A DNA stretch of 64,000 nt from Solibacillus isronensis (GCF_900168685.1 NZ_FVZN01000011.1:62001-126000), one strand, 5' to 3'; shown: positions 1 through 8,201, counted from the stretch's first letter. Numbers and translations: made by a program. The notes: a model not told the origin generated them from the sequence alone.

Positions 1-27
1 CGAATTCAGGACAGCTCCTTTTCCTTT

Positions 28-852
28 TTATACAGATAATACGATAATTAAGATTAGTGCCAGCACGATTCGGTAAATCGCAAATGGCGTTAATTTTACT
101 TTTGAAATCAGTTTCAGGAAGAATTTAATTGAAATAAGTGCAAATACAAATGCGCTCACAAAGCCGACTACATAAAACCAAAAGTGATCGGCATTAATTT
201 GATCCCAGTTCTTAACAAGCGACAAACCGCTTGCTCCTGCCATAATCGGCACGGCCATAATGAACGTAAAGTCTGCTGCTGTTTTATGATCTAACCCAAG
301 AAGTACCCCGCCTGAAATCGTTGAGCCTGAGCGTGAAAACCCTGGCCAAAGCGATAGACATTGGATAAGTCCTATTTTCAATGCTTTACTGTACGAAATA
401 TCATCCAATGACGTAATTGCGGGTTTTTTCGGTCCAAACTTATCAGCAATAATCATAAAGATCGCTCCGATAATTAGTCCAATAATTACTGTTTTAATAC
501 TGAATAAATTTTCATCGATAAAATCTTCAAACAGCACTCCAAAAATACCAGCAGGAATAATACCGACAATTACATGTCCTAAATTAAAACGCGTCTTTTT
601 CTGACCTTCTATTTTATATAATCCAACTAAACTTAGTAATCGTTTCCACATAACGAAAACGACCGCTAATATCGATCCGAGCTGAATTACGATTTTAAAT
701 GTATTTGCCGAGCCGGATCCTAAAAATTCCTTCGTTTGCAGCCACATATCATCAACAATAATCATATGTCCTGTTGAGGAAACAGGCGCAAATTCGGTCA
801 TCCCTTCGACAAATCCTAAAATTAAAGCTTTTAAAAGCTCAATCCATTCCAT
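28..852 (-). CDS. uppP: Undecaprenyl-diphosphatase (UppP/BacA)
   Basis: Integral membrane phosphatase that dephosphorylates undecaprenyl pyrophosphate, recycling the lipid carrier for peptidoglycan and other envelope polymers; the family can give bacitracin tolerance. The 274-aa length is normal. Both family signatures are visible: the N-terminal EGMTEFAPVSSTGH block (residues 16-29, with Glu16, Glu20 and the SSTGH segment) and the PGFSRSGST block (170-178, catalytic Arg174). Several hydrophobic segments surround them. The gene starts with ATG and is followed on the same strand side by a metallophosphoesterase gene upstream, separated by about 25 bp of non-coding sequence, so co-transcription is possible. 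Identification is secure. Confidence 0.96.
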   Translation of the reverse strand: MEWIELLKALILGFVEGMTEFAPVSSTGHMIIVDDMWLQTKEFLGSGSANTFKIVIQLGSILAVVFVMWKRLLSLVGLYKIEGQKKTRFNLGHVIVGIIPAGIFGVLFEDFIDENLFSIKTVIIGLIIGAIFMIIADKFGPKKPAITSLDDISYSKALKIGLIQCLSLWPGFSRSGSTISGGVLLGLDHKTAADFTFIMAVPIMAGASGLSLVKNWDQINADHFWFYVVGFVSAFVFALISIKFFLKLISKVKLTPFAIYRIVLALILIIVLSV

Positions 853-876
853 TATTCCGTTCCCCTTTTTGCAATC

Positions 877-1953
877 TTATTCGCTAAATTTTACATCTAT
901 AACCCATAATTCAGAGCGACTGCCAATACGTGTTGGAGGCCCCCAAAAACCAAAGCCGCTCGAAACAAGCGCATGTAACTGCTCTTTTTCAAGAAGACCG
1001 TAATCCAACTCAAAAACTCTTTCTGTTATGAGATGGTTTGGCCACATTTGACCGCGATGCGTATGCCCGGAAACATGAAAATCCACACCTAAACGGGCTG
1101 GCTCATCCAAATCCAGCGGTGTATGGTTCATGACAAACCAAGGTAAGTTTTCATTTTCAGGCTGCATCTCTTTTAAAGCTAAGCGGTTTTCATTTGTCGC
1201 ATCTTCCCGCCCTGTTAAATAAAAACGATTCGCAACTAAAATTGTTTCATCCATTAAAATTTTAACATTCGCCTCAGCCATTTCCTTTTTAAATTCAGGA
1301 ATCTCATTGCCGTAATATTCATGGTTGCCCAGTACTCCGTATACACCATATGTCGCCTTTAAATTTTTCATCACTTCGCCCATATCTTTTTCGACAAAGC
1401 GCTTTGGACTATCATCGACAATATCACCCGGAAGAAGGACTAAATCGGGATTTTGTTCATTTGAAAGTGCAACAAACTTATCCAAATGCCCTTTCCCTGA
1501 CAACAAACCGAGGTGGAAATCCGATGCCATAACAATACGCATATCGTCCCCAGGCTTATCAATGTTAATTGTAGCATTTCGAACTACCGGAGAATATGCA
1601 AAATATGTACCTGCAATTAATAAAACGATCAGTAAACCGACAACCCCTGTACCGACCAGTTTCGTTGTAAGCGGTGTAAACTTAATAATTAAGTTTGCAA
1701 TGATACAAAGAATGAGCCCGTACTGCAAAAAGAACATCCAATAACTGCCGAGCACCGAGAATGGCGTTAATAGTGGATGGAGCTTTCCTATAAAATAACC
1801 GTATGATACGAGAAACAGCACTGTCCAATAAACAATCGGCCAACGAAATTGCTGAATCGACAACAGCCATGCCCTAAAATTCCAGCCAAGATAAAATGTA
1901 AGGCCGCTATATATCGCTAATGCTACTATGCCTAAAAGTATACGCATCATCAT
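877..1953 (-). CDS. Membrane-anchored metallophosphoesterase (YkuE/YaeI-like)
   Basis: Calcineurin-type phosphoesterase with about four N-terminal membrane segments followed by the catalytic domain. Counting from an upstream in-frame start, the metal-binding motifs are DFH (155-157), PGDIVD (185-190), GNHE (219-222), a later NHTP, and SGHTHRGQ near the C-terminus, all intact. The family includes enzymes acting on phospholipids or UDP-sugar lipids at the membrane; the substrate here is unknown. I placed the start at an ATG cluster behind TAGGAG (start 1953 or 1950); an upstream in-frame TTG/ATG (to 1983) exists but has a weaker ribosome site. The gene lies next to uppP, which may mean a shared lipid-phosphate role (inference). 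Confidence 0.85.
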   Translation of the reverse strand: MMMRILLGIVALAIYSGLTFYLGWNFRAWLLSIQQFRWPIVYWTVLFLVSYGYFIGKLHPLLTPFSVLGSYWMFFLQYGLILCIIANLIIKFTPLTTKLVGTGVVGLLIVLLIAGTYFAYSPVVRNATINIDKPGDDMRIVMASDFHLGLLSGKGHLDKFVALSNEQNPDLVLLPGDIVDDSPKRFVEKDMGEVMKNLKATYGVYGVLGNHEYYGNEIPEFKKEMAEANVKILMDETILVANRFYLTGREDATNENRLALKEMQPENENLPWFVMNHTPLDLDEPARLGVDFHVSGHTHRGQMWPNHLITERVFELDYGLLEKEQLHALVSSGFGFWGPPTRIGSRSELWVIDVKFSE

Positions 1954-2059
1954 GTTGCTCCTAACTTTATTTGTCATCTCCAATGTTGCTATTTTACTAT
2001 ATTTTGAGTAATGGCGTTAGTCAATAAGCTTTTAAAATGTGCGGAGAGTTGTGGCGGTG

Positions 2060-2253
2060 GCGGTTTTCTAATAAAACTGATTTTCTTCTAATATGACGTT
2101 CACTCGTTCTAATATAACCGGTATTTTCTAATATCCTCACCCGTTTTTCTATTATGGGACTGAACTTTTCAAATAACCGGTCCGAATCTTCAAATAACCC
2201 ACCTACTTCTTCTAATAAAAACTTTTTTCTTCTAATAGTCACCGCCCTTCCAA
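2060..2253. repeat. Helically phased TTCTAATA array 1
   Basis: About nine copies of TTCTAATA or close variants (TTCAAATA, TTCTATTA), with the key C at 2068, 2088, 2109, 2128, 2149, 2170, 2191, 2212 and 2232. The steps are therefore 20, 21, 19, 21, 21, 21, 21 and 20 bp, about two helical turns, with unrelated sequence between motifs. The array begins right after the terminator of the histidine kinase gene and reads TATTAGAA in that gene's direction. A 93-residue open frame across it (2021-2302) is a by-product of the near-7-codon period, not a gene. Confidence 0.85.
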
Positions 2254-2254
2254 A

Positions 2255-2291
2255 CAAAAAACTACAGCAAGGCACACTCCCCTCGCTGCAG
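2255..2291 (-). terminator. Intrinsic terminator of the histidine kinase gene
   Basis: A 12-bp stem with two G-U pairs (ACTGCAGCGAGG against CCTTGCTGTAGT) is followed on the minus strand by a run of six T, directly after the kinase stop codon. Confidence 0.85.
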
Positions 2292-2301
2292 TTTTTATTC
2301 A

Positions 2302-4497
2302 TTATTTATCTGTTGGGATACTAACAGTCACTTTAAACAGATCCCCATCAACTGCGATGTCCAATTGTCCGTCATGCAAATCAACAATTGACTGTGCAAT
2401 CGCCAGCCCTAGCCCTGAGCCTTCTGTATGACGTGATGTATCGGCACGTTTGAAACGCTCGATTAATTGGGATGCTTCCTCGTTCAGCTCGTATTTCGCT
2501 ACATTTTTCACAGTCAATTCCGCATTGCCTTCATGCGACTTCAAATTGACGTAAACACGTGTGCCTTCCAACGAATATTTCCGTGCGTTAATAATTAAGT
2601 TATCAATTACACGCCACCACTTTTGCCCGTCCACACGAGCATAAATCGGCTGCTCCGCAATATTGATACGTAAATCCAAATTGGCTGCTGCAAAGTCTTC
2701 GCCATGCTCACCGACCGCCTGCTGCAACAGTTGTGCTAAGTCGATGCGCTGTTTCGTAATTTCTACATTGCCGCTTGCCATTTTCGATACTTCAAATAAA
2801 TCTTCAATTAATGTTTTTAAACGATTCGATTTCGCATCTAAAATCTCGATATATTTTTTTCGCTCTTCCTCAGTGATCGACGGATTTTTCAGTAAATCCG
2901 TATACGTAATAATCGATGTGAGCGGTGTACGCAAATCATGGCTGACATTCGTAATCAGCTCTGTTTTCATCTGCTCACTTTTTGCCTGCTCATTCATACT
3001 GTTACGGACACCTTCACGAAGCCCATTTAAATTTTCGGCATGTCTCGCTAACGGAGATTTCCCTTTCACTTTCAAATCCTTTGTAAGACGGCCATGCGCC
3101 ATGTTTTCAGTATGCTGCATAATACGGTTCAGGTAGCCCATACGACGCATAAAAATGTAAAGTGCCGGAATGAAGAACACTACAAATAAAAACATATAGA
3201 ACAGGAAAACACCGAAACTTCCCGCTGTCATAACAACGGCAAATCCAAAGCCTCCAAGGAAAACAACAAGAAGCAATATTAGTGACTGCATCCCGATTGA
3301 ACGATTTTCAAACATTGAGATGGCACCATCTACAAACTTCGCCGTAAATGTCTCCGGCCAGATTTTTTCCACATCACGCTGCCCTTTTAAACTTATCCAT
3401 ATTGAAACAACCATAAAGACGATTGCGACAATAAGCGCAAAACTGATAACGCCTGTTACGATAAAATCCGTAAGAAAACCCGAACGATTATCCGTATAGT
3501 GATAAATTAGCGTCTGGATGGATCTTGTAAAAGAACCATTAAATAAAAATGCAAAGTATGTTGCAATAAGAGTTGCTACGATTCGAATATCAATAGGGAA
3601 ACGTTCAAATAGTTCACGTAGTTGGAACTTACGATTGAATTGCTCAAGTGTTGGTTCTAAAGATGTCATTAATAAAATAAAACTGATGATTCCAGCAAGA
3701 ATAATGCTGTAATACACATATTTCGTAATGATAAACGCACTTTTTTCATTGCTTATATGAGTGTTTGCGATCCAACTAGCCGGCACTGTTACAACACCCG
3801 AAATATCCGATAAATCCTGCTCAAGTGTATAGCTATCTTGCAGAACCCCCATGCTATCATACTCATAATAATTAAGCGGATAGAGACCTGAGAGGTTTTT
3901 TCCTACATTGTTAACTGTTTTTTTAAAGACACTCTTTTCACTAATATCGCCATTACGGTAAACTTCTCCGGTTTTTTCATCTTTAAATTCATAAGCAAAG
4001 TGATTGTATTTGCTCAAAACTTCTTTCTTTTCTCTTTCAATTTCTTTTAGCTTCTGCTGAATTGCTTTTTTCTTAATTACTAGTATTTTTTCTTTTACAT
4101 ACTCATCATCTTCAAAGTTTTTCTTAATGTCGGCAATTTTGGCATCACGTTCTTGTTCAATCGCCTCGATTACTTCCTGATCTTGTGTTGCATTTATTTC
4201 GCTTGAATACTGCTCTTTAATATTTTGAATTTGCTCAGCAAGGGAGCCGTAATATGTACGGTAATCGTCCATTTCCTCATCCGATACTGTTAAAGCCACT
4301 TTAAATTCCTCTTCCGTCGGCGTGTTAAACACATATTGCGAGAACTCGTATACCAAGTTCTCTGCCTCGTTGTTATAGTTTTGCGATTCATAAAAAGTTT
4401 TTCCTAAATAACGACCGCCATTAGTAAAAATTAAACTGACTGCAGTTGCTACTACAAATATAAGAAAAAGCTGGAGGTATAATTTATTGTTTTTCAT
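2302..4497 (-). CDS. Sensor histidine kinase, large multi-TM input domain
   Basis: Sensor kinase of 731 aa, partner of the response regulator encoded just upstream. An N-terminal membrane helix (about 8-25) is followed by a roughly 230-aa external region with a Glu/Lys-rich coiled coil (about 75-165), further membrane helices (about 260-280, 305-320, 345-370 and 405-450), a short linker, then the catalytic core: H-box NVSHDLRTPLTS with His520, N-box DNLIINARKYS (about 632-642) and G-box GSGLGLAIAQ. The signal is unknown. The ribosome site GAGGAGG lies directly upstream. A 44-codon membrane ORF lies between it and the regulator gene. Length is well above typical two-TM kinases because of the input region. 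Confidence 0.93.
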   Translation of the reverse strand: MKNNKLYLQLFLIFVVATAVSLIFTNGGRYLGKTFYESQNYNNEAENLVYEFSQYVFNTPTEEEFKVALTVSDEEMDDYRTYYGSLAEQIQNIKEQYSSEINATQDQEVIEAIEQERDAKIADIKKNFEDDEYVKEKILVIKKKAIQQKLKEIEREKKEVLSKYNHFAYEFKDEKTGEVYRNGDISEKSVFKKTVNNVGKNLSGLYPLNYYEYDSMGVLQDSYTLEQDLSDISGVVTVPASWIANTHISNEKSAFIITKYVYYSIILAGIISFILLMTSLEPTLEQFNRKFQLRELFERFPIDIRIVATLIATYFAFLFNGSFTRSIQTLIYHYTDNRSGFLTDFIVTGVISFALIVAIVFMVVSIWISLKGQRDVEKIWPETFTAKFVDGAISMFENRSIGMQSLILLLVVFLGGFGFAVVMTAGSFGVFLFYMFLFVVFFIPALYIFMRRMGYLNRIMQHTENMAHGRLTKDLKVKGKSPLARHAENLNGLREGVRNSMNEQAKSEQMKTELITNVSHDLRTPLTSIITYTDLLKNPSITEEERKKYIEILDAKSNRLKTLIEDLFEVSKMASGNVEITKQRIDLAQLLQQAVGEHGEDFAAANLDLRINIAEQPIYARVDGQKWWRVIDNLIINARKYSLEGTRVYVNLKSHEGNAELTVKNVAKYELNEEASQLIERFKRADTSRHTEGSGLGLAIAQSIVDLHDGQLDIAVDGDLFKVTVSIPTDK

Positions 4498-4517
4498 TTT
4501 TCTTCCTCCTCACTTAA

Positions 4518-4652
4518 TTATAAAAAATATAGAAATTGCTTTACTAAAGGTACAAAACGCCCTGTCAAATAGTCGATAAAATATGTCCCGAGAAAATAAA
4601 AACCGAATGCCGCGCCGAGTGCTCCAACCCAAGAGAGAATTTTACTTTTCAA
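4518..4652 (-). CDS. Putative 44-aa single-TM protein between RR and HK genes
   Basis: A short frame starts with TTG that overlaps the last 11 bases of the response regulator gene and stops just upstream of the histidine kinase ribosome site. The product has a basic N-terminus (LKSK), a hydrophobic segment WVGALGAAFGFYFLGTYF, then a short polar tail with a final aromatic cluster. It fills most of the gap between the two genes. Evidence for translation is weak: the start is TTG and the upstream purine-rich stretch is a poor ribosome site, so coupling to the regulator stop would be needed. It may be an accessory membrane peptide for the kinase (inference). Confidence 0.4.
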   Translation of the reverse strand: MKSKILSWVGALGAAFGFYFLGTYFIDYLTGRFVPLVKQFLYFL

Positions 4653-5328
4653 TTTTATAACCCAATCCCCAAACTACTTTCAAATAACGGGGGTTTTTCG
4701 GATCTGCTTCAATTTTTTCTCGGATTTTGCGAATATGCACGGCAACAATATTTTCGGCATTATAAGCAGGTTCATTCCATACGAGCTCATAAATATCGCT
4801 GATCGAATAGACGCGCCCCGCATTCTTTAATAGAAGCTCGGTTATTTTATACTCGGTCGGTGTCAGTTTGACAGGCTCTCCGTCCACACGGATTTCCCGC
4901 GCCGCAGCATCCAGCTCAAGTCCTTCGACAAGCGGAGCGGGTTCTCCTACCGTGCCGAGGTTCACATAGCGTCGTAGCTGCGACTTTACGCGTGCCATCA
5001 GTTCAAGCGGGTGGAACGGCTTTGTAATATAATCGTCCGCCCCTACTGAAAGCCCGTGGATTTTATCGGTTTGTTCCGCCTTTGCACTGAGCATAATAAT
5101 CGGGATATTGCGTTCTGCACGAATTTTGAATGTGGCGGTAATCCCATCCATATTCGGCATCATAATGTCTAAAATAATGCAGTGTACTTCATTTTGTTCA
5201 AGCAGTTCGATTGCCTCAAGCCCGTCTGCCGCTTTTAACACCCGGTATCCTTCATTTTTCAAATAAATTTCTATGCCGTCCCGGATATCCTGATCGTCAT
5301 CTGTAACGAGCACCGTCAGCTGATTCAT
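4642..5328 (-). CDS. OmpR/PhoB-family response regulator
   Basis: Two-component response regulator. The receiver domain has the acidic cluster DDD near the N-terminus, phosphoacceptor Asp in LDIMMPNMDG (about residue 54) and the conserved Lys in ITKPFHP (about 103); the C-terminal winged helix contains LTPTEYKITELL and the VAVHIRKIREKIE recognition region and ends in the typical VWGLGYKIE. The start is the ATG behind GAGGTGAGCAAG; an in-frame GTG three codons upstream overlaps the ribosome site. It is the first gene of an operon with the 731-aa kinase and the small TTG ORF. Target genes are unknown. Confidence 0.93.
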   Translation of the reverse strand: MNQLTVLVTDDDQDIRDGIEIYLKNEGYRVLKAADGLEAIELLEQNEVHCIILDIMMPNMDGITATFKIRAERNIPIIMLSAKAEQTDKIHGLSVGADDYITKPFHPLELMARVKSQLRRYVNLGTVGEPAPLVEGLELDAAAREIRVDGEPVKLTPTEYKITELLLKNAGRVYSISDIYELVWNEPAYNAENIVAVHIRKIREKIEADPKNPRYLKVVWGLGYKIEK

Positions 5329-5370
5329 CTTGCTCACCTCACAACTTTCTTGTTCTCCATCATAGTAAGT

Positions 5371-5480
5371 GGTTGATTGCCATTCCGGGTCGGACGCTTT
5401 CCGCGGGCACGGCTCGAGCCTGTAGTCTCTCGCTCGTGCTGTTCCCGCAGGAGTCGCCTCCCCTCCATTCCAATCAACCT
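5371..5480. repeat. Dispersed 110-bp palindromic repeat, copy A
   Basis: Ends in perfect inverted GGTTGATT/AATCAACC and carries internal GTCGGACGCTTTCCGCGGGC, GAGCCTGTAGTCTC and TTCCCGC-GGAGTCGCC blocks. GC content is far above the surrounding sequence. Copy B lies at 12006-12120 with the same blocks. No coding potential is seen. Related GC-rich palindromic intergenic repeats are common in Bacillaceae and Planococcaceae. Confidence 0.75.
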
Positions 5481-5610
5481 TTTTATCATCTCCACTATTT
5501 AATGAAGAGCCAACTTTTTCTTATAAGTTTATAATAAAGCCCATTTCTTAACATCTCACTACTGTAAATCTGAAGAAATTCTTAAGATTTCTTATTTAAA
5601 TTTGAAAAGG

Positions 5611-5724
5611 TTCCACTTTATATGCGATTTTTTCTACTTTCACCGCTTATAATTCTACTTTTCATTTAAAAAGTTCTTCTTCTCCCAAAGAAAATTCCAC
5701 TTTATGCACAGTTTGTTCCACTTT
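5611..5724. repeat. 21-bp-period TTCYACTT array
   Basis: Six motif positions begin at 5611, 5632, 5653, 5674, 5695 and 5716, exactly 21 bp apart; five read TTC(C/T)ACTT and one (5674) is degenerate. It sits directly downstream of the terminator of the minus-strand DMT transporter gene, as the TTCTAATA arrays do for their genes, but has a different core motif. Confidence 0.75.
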
Positions 5725-5743
5725 CATCGCGGACTTATGGCAA

Positions 5744-5769
5744 TAAAAAAACTGCCTCCTATGAAGCAG
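5744..5769 (-). terminator. Terminator of the DMT transporter gene
   Basis: Stem CTGCTTC/GAGGCAG with a 4-nt loop and seven T on the minus strand. The hairpin overlaps the last codons of the gene. Confidence 0.75.
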
Positions 5770-6634
5770 CTTTCTTTGTGCCAAATGTTAGCACAACTAT
5801 TCCACCTAATAATAAACTAACACCGATCCATGCAACAAATGTTAAATGTTCCCCTACTAAAAACACACCGAGTAATGCGGCTGTTAAAGGTTCGGCTAAG
5901 CTCAATGTCACTGCGGCTGACGAACTGATTTTCTTTAAGCCGCCTAAAAATAATATGTATGCCAAACTTGTAGCAGCAAGTGCCATAAAAAGGATCGGCC
6001 AAATATTTACGCCTTCTGTCAGCCATCCAAAACCGTCTTTCGCTGCAAGCGGCAATAAAAATAATGCACAAATCGAAAATGTCATGGCAACAGCAGGCAA
6101 TGTTTCTTCTCGTTTCATCAACTGCTTACTCACATTCGTATAAAGCGCAAACATGGATCCAGCAGCCAATGCCAGCCCAATGCCAAGCGGGTTAATCGCC
6201 GTCTCACCTTGATTCATAAACAATAATAAACAGCCGACAATGGCAAGCACTGTCGCAATTGCCCATACGAGGGTTGGCCGAACTTTCCAAAACACCCACT
6301 CGATGAATCCCGCAAATACTGGCGCACTTCCGATTGTTACAACCGTCCCTACTGCAACTCCTGTAAAGCGGACAGAAGTGAAAAACAGACTTTGGAATAA
6401 AGCTATCGCAATAGCGGCTAAAATGGTCCACTTCCATGACCAGTTACGGAACGAGATTTTTTTCATTAAAAGGACCGCCAGCAACAGCACCCCACCGCCA
6501 ATACCAGACCTTACACCCGCTACCGCAAACGAAGAAATCCCTTCCGATAAAAAAGTTTGTGTTGTTCCGACCGTCCCCCAAAGCATTGCGGCCAGCAGCA
6601 CAAACAGATACGGTAAAATATTCACATCCCACAC
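5759..6634 (-). CDS. EamA/RhaT-family DMT transporter
   Basis: Drug/metabolite-type exporter of about 291 aa with ten predicted membrane helices in two EamA repeats; the N-terminal LLAAMLWGTVGTTQTF and the second-repeat SSAAVTLSLAEPLTAALLGVFLVGEHL segments are typical. The substrate cannot be told from sequence; relatives export amino acids, purine nucleosides or other metabolites. The start is unclear: the frame opens with GTG close to a GGGGTGTGG stretch, and a second GTG three codons later is possible. The gene is monocistronic, with its own terminator, and diverges from the small HTH gene. Confidence 0.85.
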   Translation of the reverse strand: MWDVNILPYLFVLLAAMLWGTVGTTQTFLSEGISSFAVAGVRSGIGGGVLLLAVLLMKKISFRNWSWKWTILAAIAIALFQSLFFTSVRFTGVAVGTVVTIGSAPVFAGFIEWVFWKVRPTLVWAIATVLAIVGCLLLFMNQGETAINPLGIGLALAAGSMFALYTNVSKQLMKREETLPAVAMTFSICALFLLPLAAKDGFGWLTEGVNIWPILFMALAATSLAYILFLGGLKKISSSAAVTLSLAEPLTAALLGVFLVGEHLTFVAWIGVSLLLGGIVVLTFGTKKAAS

Positions 6635-6743
6635 CCCATTTAATTATATTAATTATGCTATCATACGTTGTAAGTCTATTCGAGATGAAGTTTTATTAAA
6701 ATCGTTTTATAATAAGGTTAACTAAAACTAAAAAGGAGGCATC

Positions 6744-6977
6744 ATGATGTATAAAACGGTTGAACAAACTGCAGCAGATATAGGCATGCCTGAACATCAG
6801 GTTTTACAGTACATTTATGCTGGTCGCATTAAAGCAGTGCATGATGGTGAACACTTTTTAATTAATAGTGCGCAATTTGATACGTACCATCAGCAACTCG
6901 AACGAATTAAAGAAGAAATCGAAATCTGGAGGAACACACCGATTCCTGAAGATATCGATATAAAAGATGAAGACTAA
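6744..6977 (+). CDS. Small helix-turn-helix (excisionase-family) protein
   Basis: A 77-aa protein whose first 50 residues resemble the HTH_17/MerR-like DNA-binding fold of excisionase-family proteins: TVEQTAADIGMPEHQVLQYI followed by AGRIKAVHDGEHFLIN, the usual helix-turn-helix plus wing. The C-terminal third is a charged helix ending in an acidic tail (EDIDIKDED). A very strong AAAGGAGG precedes two adjacent ATG codons. There is no phage or plasmid gene nearby, so a chromosomal regulator is more likely than a true excisionase. A structured repeat element begins four bases after the stop codon. Confidence 0.75.
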   Translation: MMYKTVEQTAADIGMPEHQVLQYIYAGRIKAVHDGEHFLINSAQFDTYHQQLERIKEEIEIWRNTPIPEDIDIKDED

Positions 6978-6980
6978 GAA

Positions 6981-7107
6981 CAAAAGTGTTAAAGCGCCCG
7001 TTTAACTCCGTCAGTCATTGGAGGGCCCGACGCAAAAGTAAACGCTCCACCACTTTTGCATGAGGGACCTAATGATGCGAGGAGTTGGCGCTTTTACCTG
7101 GACGGAG
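6981..7107 (+). repeat. Structured 3'-UTR-type repeat element, copy 1
   Basis: A 127-bp element closely similar to 15971-16097. It begins three bases after the HTH gene stop codon. Nested complementarity: AACTCC/GGAGTT, a middle helix CATTGG...CCTAATG, and a hairpin GCAAAAGT/ACTTTTGC with a 12-nt loop. Two outer pairings compete: AAAGCGCC with GGCGCTTT (8 bp) and CCGTTTA with TGGACGG (two G-U pairs). It may act as RNA. Confidence 0.7.
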
Positions 7108-7162
7108 ACTAGATCCTATATTAAAGTTATCCCCGATGCGAGATTGTCTAAATTCATTAAAA

Positions 7163-7203
7163 GAAAAGAAGCGAATTCGTTCATCGAGTTCGCTTCTTTT
7201 TTA
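7163..7203. terminator. Bidirectional terminator between HTH element and hom
   Basis: Stem GAAGCGAA/TTCGCTTC flanked by A-rich and T-rich runs on either side, so it can end transcription from both directions. It lies between the plus-strand repeat element and the hom stop codon. Confidence 0.85.
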
Positions 7204-7214
7204 TTTTCTTCTTA

Positions 7215-8201
7215 TTATATAGTTACTGTAAACCCCGCACGTTTACCGATAATTTCAGCGTAATCCTCTACCATTACACTTGCAGTCGGATACATCCCAG
7301 CACCAGGCCCAATTACAGATAATGTTCCGATGTAGTTTGTCTCCATCGTCACTGCATTGAACACATCGTCTACAGGATAAAGCGGATGTTCATTGTTTAC
7401 TAGTAATGGTGCTACTTTTGCCTGAATCGTACCGTCTTCGAGTTTTTCCACTTCTGCCACATGACGATAACGCAGACCTTGAGCTGTTGCTTCCGCTACT
7501 TGCTCTGATGAGATTGTATCGATGCCGATCACTTCAACATCTGCCCAATTTGGCTGTTCTCCAAATGCAAGACTCGATAAAATCATAAGCTTTTTAAATG
7601 CGTCCTGACCCGACACATCATTAAATGGATCTGCTTCAGCATAGCCTAATTGCTGTGCTTCTTTTAACGCTTGTTCAAAGCTCCAGCCTTCCGCACGCAT
7701 CTTTGTCAAAATATAGTTTGTCGTTCCATTTAAAATTCCTTGAACGCAGCTTACTTCGTTGACAAGAAGAATGTTTTTCATTGTTTTAATAATAGGTACA
7801 CCGCCTGCTACCGTTGCCTCGAAGCCTACGAAAACACCATTTACTTTCGCCAATGCTTCAAGCTCTTCGCCCCGTTTTGCAAGCATTACCTTATTCGCTG
7901 TAATGACATGGCATTTCGCCTCAACAGCGCGCTTTAAGTAAGTGAATGCAGGCTCTTCATTTACAATCGCTTCAAATACAACTTGCAGATTATTTTCCGC
8001 CAGTACGTCATCCATTGATTCCGTCATTAAATGTTTTGTGCCCGGTACACGCTCACGGCTTGCATCGGATACTAAAATCTTCGCGACCTCCAGTTCAACC
8101 CCTAGCTTTTCGCGAAGCTCCTGCCTCTTTTCATTTAAAATATGGTAAATTCCCTGACCTACTGTGCCAAATCCTAAGATCGCTGCTTTGATTGTTGCCA
8201 T
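7215..8201 (-). CDS. hom: Homoserine dehydrogenase, ACT-less short form
   Basis: NAD(P)-dependent reduction of aspartate semialdehyde to homoserine, the branch step to threonine and methionine. The N-terminal nucleotide motif is AAILGFGTVGQG (about 6-17); ITANKVMLAKRG, the catalytic-core LNGTTNYILTKM and GYAEADPFNDVSGQDAFKKL segments are intact. The product is 328 aa, about 100 residues shorter than B. subtilis Hom, and lacks the C-terminal ACT domain used for feedback inhibition. The start is the ATG behind GGAGGAGAAAGGC; an upstream TTG frame of nine codons has no ribosome site. No T-box or S-box was seen in its leader. Confidence 0.9.
   Translation of the reverse strand: MATIKAAILGFGTVGQGIYHILNEKRQELREKLGVELEVAKILVSDASRERVPGTKHLMTESMDDVLAENNLQVVFEAIVNEEPAFTYLKRAVEAKCHVITANKVMLAKRGEELEALAKVNGVFVGFEATVAGGVPIIKTMKNILLVNEVSCVQGILNGTTNYILTKMRAEGWSFEQALKEAQQLGYAEADPFNDVSGQDAFKKLMILSSLAFGEQPNWADVEVIGIDTISSEQVAEATAQGLRYRHVAEVEKLEDGTIQAKVAPLLVNNEHPLYPVDDVFNAVTMETNYIGTLSVIGPGAGMYPTASVMVEDYAEIIGKRAGFTVTI

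Noticed and set aside
6744-6977. Excisionase-like gene as evidence for a prophage or integrative element
   Set aside because: No integrase, attachment repeat or phage gene is nearby; small HTH_17 proteins are common chromosomal genes.
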